Below, in pieces: positions 18,708 through 31,248 of a stretch of 64,000 nucleotides of DNA. The stretch is from assembly GCA_025716815.1 (NCBI GenBank), contig JAIXMN010000054.1, positions 1-64,000 on the forward strand. Reading direction: 5' to 3'. This stretch comes from Dichotomocladium elegans. Taxonomy: Eukaryota; Mucoromycota; Mucoromycetes; Mucorales; Lichtheimiaceae. The notes under the pieces are model-generated. The model was not told where the DNA came from and did no database searches. It saw only the letters and a list, made by a program, of their open reading frames with translations. Both the position numbers and the translations under genes were made by a program. The stretch's first letter is position 1. Each line of letters starts with the position of its first letter.

Positions 18708-18929
18708 TTAAGGCTATGGACTAAATAAAACGTACATCGACAAAAAACGCTCTCTGTGGTGATGAAACGCTGATGTCTCCTTATATTCATGTACCACATA
18801 CAAGTCAGTAGTGGGAGTATAAGGATATTGGATAAATCAATGGTGTGAAGGTGCAACCGAAAGGTCAAGGTTTATTAAAGGAAACAATAAAGGAACGAGC
18901 AGGGGAACACCAGTCATATGAGGGCAATA
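18708..18929. other. 3' flank of the J MULE transposase fragment
   Basis: No gene seen. AT-rich sequence leading into the 3' end of the minus-strand MULE gene, with minus-strand AATAAA-like signals (CTTTATTG near 18870-18890 read in reverse) that could serve its polyadenylation. Confidence 0.35.
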
Positions 18930-19695
18930 CTAGCTTTGACGTTGAAGTTTTGAATTTCGTCCAACCTTTGCTAAGCGCTTCATATCTTTTTCAAGCTGAA
19001 GCGCTGCTTCAACTAGTATTTCCCCTTCTTCGTCATTATCAAAGTATGATCTTTTAAGGAGATTGTTCATCCTAGTGAACACCGCAGTCATCTTGGTAGT
19101 AACCGTTTCTGGTGGTGCTGTTGTGCCCTCAGGCACAATGGCTGCTTCTACAGTATTAGCTGACGGCACTTGCACATGGTGGTCAGGATGGCGGCGAATA
19201 ACCAAGCACATATGCTTGCATGTCTTTCTGCTGTGAACATGTTTGGGGCATGTACAGGCTATGACATGCAGATTGTTGCAATTCACCTACAGTTAATTCG
19301 TTAGTTTATGCGAAATAAAACACGTGCGCTTATGCACCTTATAAATCAGCTCTGCGTTAGTGAAGGAGCGAACATTATAACCACTGCCATCTTGAAGTTG
19401 AGTAACAAAAGATGGGACTTCGCTCTCAGGGATGAGCTCCGCCTTTCTCATTTTCGCTCGTTCCTCGCGCTGTAGTTTCGTCATAGAGCCAACACGATTG
19501 ATAAGCCTTCTTATCTCCCAGCGAATATCGAAACTAATCTCGTCAACAAGTAGGAAAATAAGTGCGTCGAGTCGGTGATTTTGCTTTCGGCGCATGTATA
19601 TGGTTTTAAGTTGGTTGTGCCAACTCTCGACGTAGTTATTCGTCTCCATATTTGTGAAGACGTCTGGTTGGTGGCAAGCGGCCCATCGTTGAACC
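18930..19695 (-). pseudogene. MULE transposase, C-terminal fragment (interval J)
   Basis: Homologous to the second half of the intact transposase at 28019-30124: RWAACHQPDVFTNMETNNYV followed by ESWHNQLKTIYMRRKQN, which includes the third catalytic residue. The SWIM-type finger region follows (CNNLHVIACTCPKHVHSRKTC, then KH). The two coding parts are separated by a 51-nt GT-AG intron (19287-19337) at the same site as in the K and C1 copies. The gene is cut at 19695 by the inverted end of element K, so the DNA-binding domain and the first two catalytic Asp are missing. Confidence 0.82.
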
Positions 19696-21989
19696 AAAGT
19701 CCTTATGTACGCCCCAGGGTCAGTGGTTCCCCCCCCCAAAAAATTTTTTTCAAGTACACTCCGATTTGAGGTCATGAAATTTTTGCGTTGTTTGACCCAG
19801 AATGCTTTTTTATGCAAGTGCCCTAGGCGTTTAACAGATTTCACGAAATTTTAGATCCCAGCTCTTTTTTGGGGGGTGGGATCTCATGAAGAAATTTCAA
19901 ATTCAGACAATCTAAGCCGTTGTTCACGTCATCCAATTTTTTTTTGGGGGGGATCCTTATAGGTCCATGCCAAAAGCTCATAATTTGGTTCTAATCACCT
20001 TGACTTACTCATAAGTGGTTGCGAAACTAGAAAGCAATATGCCAATAATTACCAAAATAGACAGCAAAGAACACTGAGCAAAACAAAAGCCGAAGGCCAT
20101 TATGCCATATGGCGGGTATATTGGTTAAAATCTCGGTATGTTTGATCTCTCAATCGCCGGTTTCGATAAGTAGAAACAGCGGCCATGTACTCCGGGATAT
20201 TTCCACGAGACTATGCGTCCTGAAAAACCTGACGCTGTGCTGGGCGCAATGCCTCGGCATATGCGTCATTGGCCTCCACCAGCTCCATTGTCAGATTGTC
20301 CGTCGCGCCGTCGATCTCATCGACTTCCGAGAGGAGCTCTGCAACTCTCGAAAGCAGCTCAGCCTTCTTTGCTCCATACTCTGCGATTGCAGTGCATTTC
20401 TCGCTAATGCTTCTTTCCAGTTGTACTAGATGAAGCTCGTTACTTTCGATCTCCTGTTGAGGTTTAGAGTATGTTACTGGTGAATAAAACAAATGTTCAA
20501 TAAAACTATGGGGAAAATACTTACATTTTGTAAACTGGATGACACCGGTGCTCCTGGAGATACTTGTGGGTCGCTAGGAGAAATGATCGCATGTCGAGCA
20601 TTTGTTTCTAGTCCACTGCTTGGGAGTGGCGGAGGAGGAGAGGAAGAGGTTGTCGGGCCAGGTAAGGAGGAGTGAAGAGGAGAGCGGCCATCATTCTCAA
20701 TGGAGGTACTGCTGGTGCTGTGCGGGTAAGCTCCACGCTATAGTTTCCGCATTAATATCCAATATAACAGCTATCCATTTGTTGATTCTGTTTCTTACTG
20801 GTAATATGCGAACGAAAGGAGGTGTATTCTGCCGGCAGATGTACACCTCTAAAGCAGCAAATCGGCGCTGATCGTGATTGATGCAATATTGCTGTACAAG
20901 ATGCCGGCAAAGCAGGTATCGGCTTCTACGAAATGCTTCACACCCGCAGGTCCATACATCAATCGATGTCATATACAGGATTTTTACTTTCCTCTCGTAC
21001 AGTAGTGGGGAAATAAAACCAAGGTGTAAGTAATTTTAAAAGCAGGAAGGTTGGTCTCAACATGTTTCATTTTAAATCCACGAAAAAATAAGGGAAGGGA
21101 CAAGGTCCGCCGCTGAAAAGACGTAGGGAGAGTAAGTAAAGGTCAAAGTCTAAGTAGAAGACACAAGGCGCAGGATAAAAAGATTAATCGGAAAGTAACA
21201 AATAAAAGGTGTGATTTTCGAGGCACAACACAGTGCGTGGATAATACCAGATATTAAGTGGAAGTAGCAAAGTGTGAATAATATTAAACGCTAGAGTGAC
21301 ACACACGCACTCGGATATTTTTTTTGGTGGCACGGGAGCAATACCAAAGTGAGTGTTTATTAGTGCTGAGCAACATATAATCGGTCAAAGGAGAGTCAGA
21401 ACACAAGCTACCATTAATATTTAATAAGGTATGGGACTTTGAACAAGTATTTGCTATTATGCACGTTGAGGCTGGCCAGCTTTTACTATAAAAGGAGAAG
21501 CAAAGAAGAGTACTCTAGTGAAGAGAAGTTCCGTTATAAAAGAAACTAAAGACAGCTGGCTGGGACTCCCACAAGAAAATTTTTATTGCTCTTCTTCCAC
21601 GCTTTTTTTTTACTGTACGCATTCAAACGCAAAATCAGAAAACTGTGATGCTTCCGCTGCTCACGCTGAGATTGACGCTGAACACCCCGCAGACAACTCA
21701 AGGAAAGCCGAATGCCCCACTTTTGACGCGTAAGATTGTAAAGCTCGCTTTTGTGGTAACTGCCATCGTCAGGTTCTTTAAGATGCTTTGTAAATCCGCA
21801 AGTGATTGGCTCTTGCAAAGATTACAAAGCACATTCAGTTCTGCCGAAAAACGAATAAAGTACGAGGCCGTCGTCTTCAACACTTCGGACGTGGTGCAAA
21901 GAGCTTGTTGATTTTGCCAACAAACTTATATTTATATATCACAAACAACGCTCGCAGGCTAGCGAAGGAAACACGGAAAGGAAGGAATA

Positions 21990-22389
21990 ATCAGTGAGGC
22001 TCTGTTGCAATCAGTCGAGTGCTTGCTGGAAATGAGTATGAGATCTGAGAAAGGATGTCGAGAGTTGCGGCAGCTGACTGAGAGTAGACTGGCGCAGGTT
22101 GTCAGTGCTTGTGAGGTTTCATTACTCGACGCAAGAGGTAATTAAAAGGTTGAATCGGGATCCATTGAGTTGCGAAAACCAAAAAGTGTGTTGCATTACG
22201 ACTGTGTGTGTGCATAGATGGTCCTATCTACTCATGGTGGCCTCATTTGCAAGCTACTGTTCTTCAGCCCCGCGTTGATGCACAATCTGCACCATCCATC
22301 AATTTAGTAGATCACATATAGGTCTGAGCTGTCAACTCAAGAGAAAAAAGAAAATCTGGACGCATGCAGAAGATTACAGAGGAGGGACG
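21990..22389. other. D1 internal region upstream of the transposase relic
   Basis: No intact gene. It follows the inner end of the left inverted repeat. It probably includes degraded 5' transposase sequence, but the HTH region cannot be read without stops. Confidence 0.3.
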
Positions 22390-23533
22390 TGCCTTCATTG
22401 ATGATTTTATCGCCAAATACAATTCTGCGACTTTGGTACAAATCCAGACCGCTTAACTCACAAAACTTGATGTCCAACTCGGCTTGTCCACCATATACAA
22501 GTATTTGACGAGGCAGTGTCGACTGTCTCTTAAGCGTGCCATTTTTTACCTGGAGAAAAGGAATGCTGACGAAACCAAAGACAAGCGTTTGGCGTACGTC
22601 CAGGAATGGATCTCATCAGGAGCACTGGATTACGAGAAGAATTGCGTTTTCATTGTTGAGGCATCTTACAACCTCTCGATGAGCCGCAACTATGCGTGGT
22701 CTCTGGTTGGTGAGCCAGCTCGAGGCATGGTTAAGAAGATGCACACGCGACCCCGCACATTACTAGCTGCAATCTCCCATGAAGGGTTGATAGGTGCTTC
22801 CATTAAGGAAGGTAAAGGTGGCACCAAGAGCTCTGACTTTCTCGCCTTCCTGCAGGAGGTGATGGACGACATGGACCGCGATGGACGTCGAGGTTGGTAC
22901 CTGGTTTGTGATAATGCGGCAATACACAAGACCAAGGCCGTCCGTGAGGCAGTGGAGGGCCGGGGGCACCATATGGTGTACTTACATACTTACCGTTCCT
23001 TAACCCAATTGAGGAATTCTTCTCAAAAGTGAAGACCGTTTTTCGACGAGTGGCGGTGGACGTCGATGGCCGAAAAGCCCATACCTTTCCCCTCCCACTC
23101 GTTATTACTTGCCATGAATAGCTACAACGCGACGGTGATGACGGTACGCTGCCCAGCAGCGAAGACAACCGAAGAGGATTTGCTCGCATTTGTGAGCAAA
23201 ATCATCTCCCATTACAGGGAGATCCCATGTGAGAAGCCTCGACTGATGTTCGACGCAATGCCAGCTCGCTTTGAGTCGAGTATCACCACTTTGGCGAACC
23301 AAAACGGCTTTCTGGCGTTTTTCCTTCCTCCACTTCGGTCGGGCACATTAATCCCAACTGACGCAATCTTTGCCACGATCCAAGTGACACTTCCGAGGGG
23401 TAAAGAGATTGAAAACCGGGATAGGGTTGCCTGTCGCTTCGTCACCATAGCAAACGACTTGCCTCCGCAGGTTTTCCACGAGGCCATTTGCAACACATTA
23501 GGTCTCAGCATTCCTGTGTCTAATGCACAATAA
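22390..23533 (+). pseudogene. Chimeric Tc1/IS630-like transposase relic of D1
   Basis: The 5' part (to about 23060) is a canonical DDE_3-type core: CVFIVEASYN, where FIDEAGFN is usual, so the first Asp is Val; VCDNAAIHKTKAV; then PFLNPIEEFFSKVK after a one-base shift near 22990. From CGTCGATGGCCGAAAAGCC at 23062 the sequence switches to the C-terminal half of the D2-type transposase (MAEKPIPFPSHS..., LPPLRSGTLIPTDAIF), open to 23533. The two halves come from different transposase lineages. An upstream stop interrupts the N-terminus (about 22455). It is almost certainly non-functional. Confidence 0.78.
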
Positions 23534-26500
23534 AAGATGGTTAATTGCAGCAGAGCCTCACTGATTATTCCTTCCTTTCCGTGTTCCTTCGCTAGCCTGC
23601 GAGCGTTTGTTTGTGGTATATAAATATAAGTTTGTTGGCAAAATCAACAAGCTCTTTGCACACGTCCGAAGTGTTGAAGACGACGGCCTCGTACTTTATT
23701 CGTTTTTCGGCAGAACTGAATGTGCTTTGTAATCTTTGCAAGAGCCAATCACTTGCGGATTTACAAAGCATCTTAAAGAACCTGACGATGGCAGTTACCA
23801 CAGAAGCGAGCTTTACAATCTTACGCGTCAAAGTGGGGCATTCGTCTTTCCTTGAGTTGTCTGCGGGGTGTTAGGCGCCAATCTCAGCTTGGGAAGCATG
23901 CCGATTTTCCGATTTTGCGTTTGAATGCGCACAGTAAAAAAAAAAAGCGTGGAAGAAGAGCAATAAAAATTTTCTTGTGGGAGTCCCAGCCAGCTGTCTT
24001 TAGTTTCTTTTATAACGGAACTTCTCTTCACTAGAGTACTCTTCTTTGCTTCTCCTTTTATAGTAAAAGCTGGCCGGCCTCAACGTGCATAATAGCAAAT
24101 ACTTGTTCAAAGTCCCATACCTTATTAAATATTAATGGTAGCTTGTGTTCTGACTCTCCTTTGACCGATTATATGTTGCTCAGCACTAATAAACACTCAC
24201 TTTGGTGTTGCTCCCGTGCCACCCAAAAAATATCCGAGTGCGTGTGTGTCACTCTAGCGTTTAATATTATTCACACTTTGCTACTTCCACTTAATATCTG
24301 GTATTATCCACGCACTGTGTTGTGCCTCGAAAATCACACCTTTTATTTGTATCTTTCCGATTAATCTTTTTATCCTGCGCCTTGTGTCTTCTACTTAGAC
24401 TTTGGCCTTTACTTACTCCCCCTACGTCTTTTCAGCGGCGGACCTTGTCTCTTCCCTTATTTTTTTGTGGATTTAAAATGAAACATGTTGAGACCAACCT
24501 TCCTGCTTTTAAAATTACTTACACCTTGGTTTTATTTCCCCACTACTGTACGAGAGGAAAGTAAAAATCCTGTAGTTGTTCACTGCTGTGGTGTTAACAG
24601 AGCGCCTCATGCACTTGCTCCACTCCTTGGCAAAAGATGTTTCCCAAGCAAGTGGAGTTCGACGTGCAATAATGCAGCTCTGGAACTTCTCCATTGATCT
24701 GGGCACCACTCGCGAGATGATGGTATACACCAGTGCATCAAGACGAGGGCGATTCGATCGTTGGAGGAAGTTGCGCTTTAGAACTTTCCATTGTGCCTCG
24801 ATCATCATCGTCGTCTTGGCAAGGGGAATCGATGTCGGTCGGCTTGCCCTCGCCCATCGGTTCCACCACAATGAGGTGTACCACCGGGTATACAGGTATA
24901 CCCATGCATCTGGCAGATTATTACCAACACAATATGCATAAACCTCAGAGGTACATGCTTTATGAATGGAGCTGCCATCAGCCGTTCTCGTCGAGTCTAC
25001 ATATATCATACAGTTATTAACCAAAATAATGGATCTTGCTGCCCTAATACTTATTAAACAGCATCATTGTATCTTACCTCCGATCATCGGGTGGAGATGA
25101 TAATGTTTCATCATCATCTCGGCGATCGCATTTCGATGCTCTACAGAGCAGATCTGGCCACTGCGGTCCGAGAGATCTGGCAAGAATAGCGGCGAGACAA
25201 AGTCAAACTCGGCACGTGCCTGGGTCACATCGTATGGCGGGCTAATTAGCTTTTGTTGCGCCAGTTTGAGCTTAACAGAGCGGTCCAGATGCCACAAACA
25301 GAGCCTTAGCACCTCCGTGCCCCAGACAGCTTCGATTGCATAGATCTGGGCAGCATCTTTGTCAGTGAAGAAAAAAGTTGGCATTAATCCCATTTGACGC
25401 AGGACAGAAAAGAAACGGCGGATAACATGCTTCTTTTCGTTCAGAGGGTCGACTTGTTCAGAATTAACGTCAAGAAGCAAGTACGCGACTGGAAAACCTG
25501 CTCCATTGATCGCCGCAACAATACCAAAGAGCTCGTACCCCAATCGGTTTGTCTTGAATGTAGAGTCAACATGAAACTCGTTGACTAGTGGTGATGAACA
25601 TGCGTAGGCAAACAAAGGGACCACAAAGCCCAACGCGGATACACCAGCAGCATTGACATTAAAAATCTGTTTTTATTTATTTGATACTAGTTTTAAGTGC
25701 ACAATTCCTCGGCGAACATATATCCTCAGGTACATATATCGGCTTTGACAACAGCAGAATAGCATATGACGCATGAGTGAGTACAACATACCTTATTAAA
25801 ACCTCGAGACGCAGCTTCATCAAGGATAATTTCACATGATCGCATCTGGTTGTCATGGCGCCTGTACATCACTACTGTTGCATCACACCACCAGTAATAC
25901 ACCTACTAACTATTTCAGCTCCATTAATCATAATAAAAAAAGAGCATACCTGAGCCTGTGTGATATGGCTTGCATCATCAGGAAATTGGGCCTTGATTTG
26001 CTCGAAGAGGGCAGTAGCATCAAGACGTCGAGCATTATTCCGGATATACTCTCTAACTATCGTCGAAACGGAAGTATCCTCTACCGCATAACCACGATGA
26101 CTGACGTCATGCTGAATATCAACCATGACCTGGTGATTCCTGCGATCGATCTCTCCAGTGATGTGACCACTACAAGGAAAGGCTTCCATTCGTCTTGTCA
26201 AGCGCTGCCGGTTCATAACTTGCGACTGAATGCACTGGTCTTGCGCGCAGCCAAAGTAAAAAGCAACGGCATGCTTTTTCTTCGGATTCGCTACCTTCAA
26301 GCAATAATACTTATAGCCATCAGCAGACTCGATATGCGACATAATCAAGTTAATGATGGCATCATCGTTCATTGCACACATTTCCGCGTCCATGGCAATA
26401 ACACCGTGGAACGAGTATCCGATCTCCACCTCGTCAAGGTCGCTCTCGTTGTTACTATCGCGAGATGGCAAGAGATCGACAAACATCTCGAGGGAGATCG

Positions 26501-28018
26501 TGGCCTCAGGTGGAGCACCTCGGTGGACATTGCTTTGACGTGCACGACAGTCGGCACAGGTACGGTAATACTGCGTTCTACCAACGAAATGTACTGCAAA
26601 CTTTTCGGAATGACAGTTCGAGCAATATCGCAGCTCGGTACTTTGAGCAATAGTAGAAACAGTGGGAGCGACTGCAGATCTATCTTGGATGGACTGAGAC
26701 ATGGTTCTAAAGGATTACAATTAAATATGATTATAGAAAGGAGGAAATGTAAATAAAAACAGGAAGTAAAAGATATGTGTGACGCGTTCCTGAGATTGCG
26801 GGGTATGAATCATTCCCAGTAACCCCCCAAAATATCAGATCACATGATCAGTGGCTTAGATTATCTGGATTTGAAATTGCTTCGTGAGCACCCACCCCCC
26901 AAGTACGAAACGGGGTCTGAATATTTCGTGAAATCTGTTAAACGCCTAGGAATACTTTTTTATGCTTCTCCCTCCTACAAAAAAATTACTACTTCTTGAC
27001 AAGGCCATCTCTGCTACAGCCATTTGGTGTTTGACATTCCTTCTTCGACATTTCCATTACGCGCATTGCGATTTGTTTCAGCTCAAAAAATAAAACAACA
27101 GATTTTGCAAGAAAACGCCGCATTTCCACTTCCTTTTGCTGTGCAGCATTGTTGTCCATCTGTCACCTTCATTACAACCATCTGGAGGAACTTCCAGCTT
27201 CAGCACCTTTGTGCAAGCACACAGACTGTAAGAGATAGCTTGTGAGTCAACTTATTTGAAGAATTCTTGCGCGCCAGCTCTCTTTGGGTCTGCAGTCAAC
27301 AAACCGCATTTCACAAGACAAGATGCTCTTCCTTGATGGCAGTTAACATTATCAACACTATTGTTCTTTCGGTTTCACTTTTTCTTCACAAACACCTTAC
27401 GATCAACACGCGACAATAGGCGATGCAATAGAAAGCTGGCTTGCTTATTTGACGGTGCGCAATCAACTAATTCAACAACTTCCAACCGTTTTTTTTTTTG
27501 CTTTGAAAAAGGTTAATCTAGAGTCGCAATTACTATTGCACGCGATGCAGTCCTTTTGTGCATGGAACAAACGACGCCGCGAAGGTAAGGAAGAGACCAC
27601 TTTTCTTTTCTTTGCATCTGCAATCCCGCAATCGTTATAGCAGGTTTGTCTCTGTAGCGGCGACTTTTCTTGGAATGAAACGCGATTACAATCAAAGGCA
27701 AAAGCAAAATGCGAGGGCAACATTTCAGATGGAAGCATGCGCAAGTTTAAAGCGGGAAGAAGATGAGGACTCTACAACAATGACTGTGTGAGCTGGTATG
27801 CTGGACAAGCAAATTGTGATGAAGGATCTTTGAATTACGCAACTGCATGGGAACGTGAGAAATAAATAAACGGAAGAAGCAATGTGCAAGCACGTTGCAA
27901 TGGAGCAAGACACAACGGCATGTATTCAAGAATGGAAAGAAGGTGTATTCGCGTTGCATAAAGGATAGCGAGAACTGTTGATAAAAGGAAGTATAACAAT
28001 AGGAAAGAATGTTTATTC

Positions 28019-30124
28019 CTAATTTTGCCAGCGAAGTTTTGTATTATGGCCTATCTTTGCCACACGATTGAATTCGGCCTCGAGACGAAGTGCTGCCTCC
28101 AGAAACTCTTTTCCAGCGTCGTCATCATCGATGTATGAACGCTTTAACGCATTGTTCATACGGGCAAGCACGGCTTTTACTCGCGAACTGATGGATTCTG
28201 GGGCTGCAGTCGTCACGTTTGGTGTGGTTAACATACCCTGGGAAGAGCCTCGCGCATCACTGGCTATACCTCCATCATTCGCTTTTACACGGAAGGAAGG
28301 GAAGCATCTTACGACCAAGTACATGTGCTTACATGTCTTCTTGCGGTGAGCATATACAGGACATGTGCAACCGACAACATATGCATCTTCACAGTTCACC
28401 TGTTTTGAAAAATATGTTAAATATATACAAATGATGCAAGTATCTGTATTCACCTCATATGAAAGTTCTGCATTGGTGAAAGAGCAAACACGATACCCAG
28501 TACCATTATTAATTGGGGTCACAAATGATGGAACTGCACTCTCTGGGATGAGATTGGCCTTCCTTATTGTAGCGCATTCTTCCAACTGCATCTTGTTCTT
28601 GGTACCAACAAGGTTTGTCAACCTTCTAATCTCCCACTGAAGATCGAATTCAATTTCGTCCACCAGAAGAAAGATAAGACTGTCGAAGCGGCGATTCTGT
28701 TTACGTCGCATATAGACGGTTTTGAGCTGGTTGTGCCAGCTTTCGACGTAGTTATTTGTCTCCATATTGGTGAAGACGTCGGGCTGGTGGCATGCAGCCC
28801 ATCGATGGACTTGTTCGGGGCGAAGCCACTGGCGTTCAAAGTAACGCAAGAAGTCAACCTGCTCGGCAAACTTTGCAGTAAAATGCTCAACGCGGCTTTC
28901 AAAAGCAGCCTTGTTTTTTTCATACATCATATCCTGCAAATCGACCTTTACGCTCTCTTCAATCTCTTTCTTAGTGGCGCTGTCAGTTGGCATTATTTTT
29001 GCATGGATATTATTCATCCATGCGCGCAAAACATGCCAGTTGCAGTACTGGATTGTACAGTCTTCACCCCAGACAGATTGGATCGCGTTGCCTTCTGGAA
29101 AGCTGCAATCAATCGTCACTTTCTTTGGCTTCATCCCAACATTTGCCAGTGACTTCAGCCATGCTGTAACAGGGCGAGACGAGAGGTCATTCGTTGTATA
29201 ATAGGCCACTGGAACACCCCGGCCTGCAGCTTCGTGGAGGACCACGAGTGTGTACAATACCACATTTGGATACTGCGTCACATCGTGGGTGGCGTCCAAG
29301 CAGAAATAGCTAGCTTTTACGAGGAGTTCATGCTGCCACTTCGAAAAAAATCCAAACGAAATATCGCGCTGATTAATGGTTTCGACAAATACAGTGTGTC
29401 CACCATTTCGAAGCTCTCCCATCCATTTTCTTGTCGATTCGAAATCATCATCATGCTTGCGAGTGCGTTCCTTTAGCATGTGGTAATATTCATTGTAAAC
29501 GTCAACAGAATGAATATAGGCAGCGCGCTGGTTTTCGGGCGTGTTGACGAAGTGGCGGCGAAGAGCGTTTCGTACTTCTCGGACAGAATATCCCTTCCAA
29601 AGCTCCTCTCTGATCATAAGTCTAACTTCGTCTGTATTAGGGAGATGCACTACATCCTCAATGCTGCCAGGAACGTGATTGGTATGCTCATTATAATATT
29701 TGAAATGAACATTCTGAGGATCAGCTACATGGCAAGAGACAAGGAGTCTCGCCTTGCAGCCAACCTTCTTAGACTCGGCCTGGTTTTGCCGGAGTTGGCC
29801 ACTTTCACCACCAGGAACACGTCCTGGATGAGACCTGGGCTTGCCAGCCCTATGGCACTCATACTTCTTTGACCATAGCACCGATGTCGAGAGAAATCGT
29901 TTCTTGTCCGCTATTAGATTATGAGCATCGAATTTACATTGTGAATTAACAGGATTACCATCAGGCTTGACACTCCAACCCTTATATCCCCAGCGCTCGC
30001 CAGCCTGCAGGGAATATTCCTCTAGGACTTTTTCCCAGTTGTCAATATTAACAACACGAGTTTCGGTGGTGGGACGCACAGGAACAAGAATGGTGGTGGA
30101 TGTGTCATCAGGAGATGTAGACAT
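28019..30124 (-). CDS. MULE transposase of element K, intact
   Basis: 701 codons from the ATG at 30124, including a probable in-frame 54-nt intron (28400-28453, GTGAAT...AACAG), so the spliced product would be about 683 residues. N-terminal FAR1/WRKY-GCM-like finger (Cys at about 91 and 123, EHTNH at about 146-150). MULE core with Asp 277 (CLDATHD), Asp 339 (TIDCSFPEG), a C361-x2-H364 motif (YCNWHVLRAW) and Glu 461 (NNYVESWHN). SWIM finger C586-x-C588-x9-C598-x-H600. Basic/acidic tail to the stop. It should bind the inverted repeats of K and catalyse cut-and-paste transposition in the nucleus. The best preserved DNA transposase gene in the window. Confidence 0.9.
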   Translation of the reverse strand: MSTSPDDTSTTILVPVRPTTETRVVNIDNWEKVLEEYSLQAGERWGYKGWSVKPDGNPVNSQCKFDAHNLIADKKRFLSTSVLWSKKYECHRAGKPRSHPGRVPGGESGQLRQNQAESKKVGCKARLLVSCHVADPQNVHFKYYNEHTNHVPGSIEDVVHLPNTDEVRLMIREELWKGYSVREVRNALRRHFVNTPENQRAAYIHSVDVYNEYYHMLKERTRKHDDDFESTRKWMGELRNGGHTVFVETINQRDISFGFFSKWQHELLVKASYFCLDATHDVTQYPNVVLYTLVVLHEAAGRGVPVAYYTTNDLSSRPVTAWLKSLANVGMKPKKVTIDCSFPEGNAIQSVWGEDCTIQYCNWHVLRAWMNNIHAKIMPTDSATKKEIEESVKVDLQDMMYEKNKAAFESRVEHFTAKFAEQVDFLRYFERQWLRPEQVHRWAACHQPDVFTNMETNNYVESWHNQLKTVYMRRKQNRRFDSLIFLLVDEIEFDLQWEIRRLTNLVGTKNKMQLEECATIRKANLIPESAVPSFVTPINNGTGYRVCSFTNAELSYEVNTDTCIICIYLTYFSKQVNCEDAYVVGCTCPVYAHRKKTCKHMYLVVRCFPSFRVKANDGGIASDARGSSQGMLTTPNVTTAAPESISSRVKAVLARMNNALKRSYIDDDDAGKEFLEAALRLEAEFNRVAKIGHNTKLRWQN
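28400..28453 (-). other. Predicted intron in the K transposase gene
   Basis: 54 nt, GT...AG, AT-rich, just before the exon encoding the SWIM finger. The same site holds introns of 51 nt in the J fragment (19287-19337) and 57 nt in C1 (38121-38177). In those copies it contains stops or shifts frame, so it must be spliced; here it happens to be open. Confidence 0.75.
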
Positions 30125-31248
30125 TTCGTTTGCAGATTTGATGGAAAGAGCCGTGCATCTACTAGAATATTTTTTCTTTTTTATTCAAACAAAGCAATCC
30201 CAGCTTATGAGCCAAATAAGAATGAGCTGGCAAATATTCTTTATGCAACGTGAATACACCTTCTTTCCATTCTTGAATACGTGCCGTTGTGTCTTGCTCC
30301 ATTGCAACGTGCTTGCACATTGCTTCTTCCGTTTATTTATTTCTCACGTTCCCATGCAGTTGCGTAATTCAAAGATCCTTCATCACAATTTGCTTGTCCA
30401 GCATACCAGCTCACACAGTCATTGTTGTAGAGTCCTCATCTTCTTCCCGCTTTAAACTTGCGCATGCTTCCATCTGAAATGTTGCCCTCGCATTTTGCTT
30501 TTGCCTTTGATTGTAATCGCGTTTCATTCCAAGAAAAGTCGCCGCTACAGAGACAAACCTGCTATAACGATTGCGGGATTGCAGATGCAAAGAAAAGAAA
30601 AGTGGTCTCTTCCTTACCTTCGCGGCGTCGTTTGTTCCATGCACAAAAGGACTGCATCGCGTGCAATAGTAATTGCGACTCTAGATTAACCTTTTTCAAA
30701 GCAAAAAAAAAAACGGTTGGAAGTTGTTGAATTAGTTGATTGCGCACCGTCAAATAAGCAAGCCAGCTTTCTATTGCATCGCCTATTGTCGCGTGTTGAT
30801 CGTAAGGTGTTTGTGAAGAAAAAGTGAAACCGAAAGAACAATAGTGTTGATAATGTTAACTGCCATCAAGGAAGAGCATCTTGTCTTGTGAAATGCGGTT
30901 TGTTGACTGCAGACCCAAAGAGAGCTGGCGCGCAAGAATTCTTCAAATAAGTTGACTCACAAGCTATCTCTTACAGTCTGTGTGCTTGCACAAAGGTGCT
31001 GAAGCTGGAAGTTCCTCCAGATGGTTGTAATGAAGGTGACAGATGGACAACAATGCTGCACAGCAAAAGGAAGTGGAAATGCGGCGTTTTCTTGCAAAAT
31101 CTGTTGTTTTATTTTTTGAGCTGAAACAAATCGCAATGCGCGTAATGGAAATGTCGAAGAAGGAATGTCAAACACCAAATGGCTGTAGCAGAGATGGCCT
31201 TGTCAAGAAGTAGTAATTTTTTTGTAGGAGGGAGAAGCATAAAAAAGT

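Larger units (their letters stand above)
20976..24572 (+). mobile_element. Tc1/IS630-like element D1 with about 1-kb inverted repeats
   Basis: Flanked by TA (20974-20975 and 24573-24574) within a MULE-2 exon. The ends are CAGGATTTTTACTTTCCTC, and the inverted repeats span about 20976-21990 and 23560-24572. Internal transposase sequence reads on the plus strand. The same repeats bound D2 at 36354 and 47274. Such long inverted repeats are unusual for this superfamily. Confidence 0.87.
20211..26702 (-). pseudogene. MULE-2 transposase gene, spliced, interrupted by D1
   Basis: Minus-strand exons, with sites inferred from frame and GT-AG signals: 25950-26702, 25792-25845, 25078-25666, 24575-24996, then beyond D1 from 20973 down to about 20697, and a coiled-coil tail at 20211-20492. 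Exon 1 encodes CSNCHSEKFAVHFVGRTQYY...C-x2-C and a WRKY/FAR1-like finger (QHDVSHRGY). The core carries Asp in FHVDSTFKTN and FFTDKDAAQ, a C-x2-H (LCLWHLDRS) and Glu in TTMMIEAQWK. The SWIM finger is CGCEAFRRSRYLLCRHLV. Excising D1 with one TA copy keeps the frame open across the break. The family is fungal MULE (MULE/FAR1 DDE). Intact apart from D1 as far as I can see. Confidence 0.75.
19816..26954 (-). mobile_element. MULE-2, nested in the left inverted repeat of K
   Basis: Inverted ends of about 95 bp contain CCTAGGCGTTTAACAGATTTCACGAAAT (in part), read rightwards at 19820 and leftwards at 26950, then a G run and AATCTAAGCC. It is flanked by an exact 11-bp duplication CTTTTTTATGC (19805-19815 and 26955-26965), a MULE-type length. 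It carries a different MULE transposase gene from K and is itself interrupted by Tc1-like element D1. Confidence 0.8.

Noticed and set aside
25836..26756. A 306-codon plus-strand frame
   Set aside because: It is antisense to the MULE-2 N-terminal exon, whose zinc-finger and splice signals make the minus-strand reading far better.
27024..31178. Mirror-image small frames at 27024-27960 and 30210-31178
   Set aside because: They lie in the two inverted repeats of MULE K and have no domain, start context or splice pattern supporting a gene.
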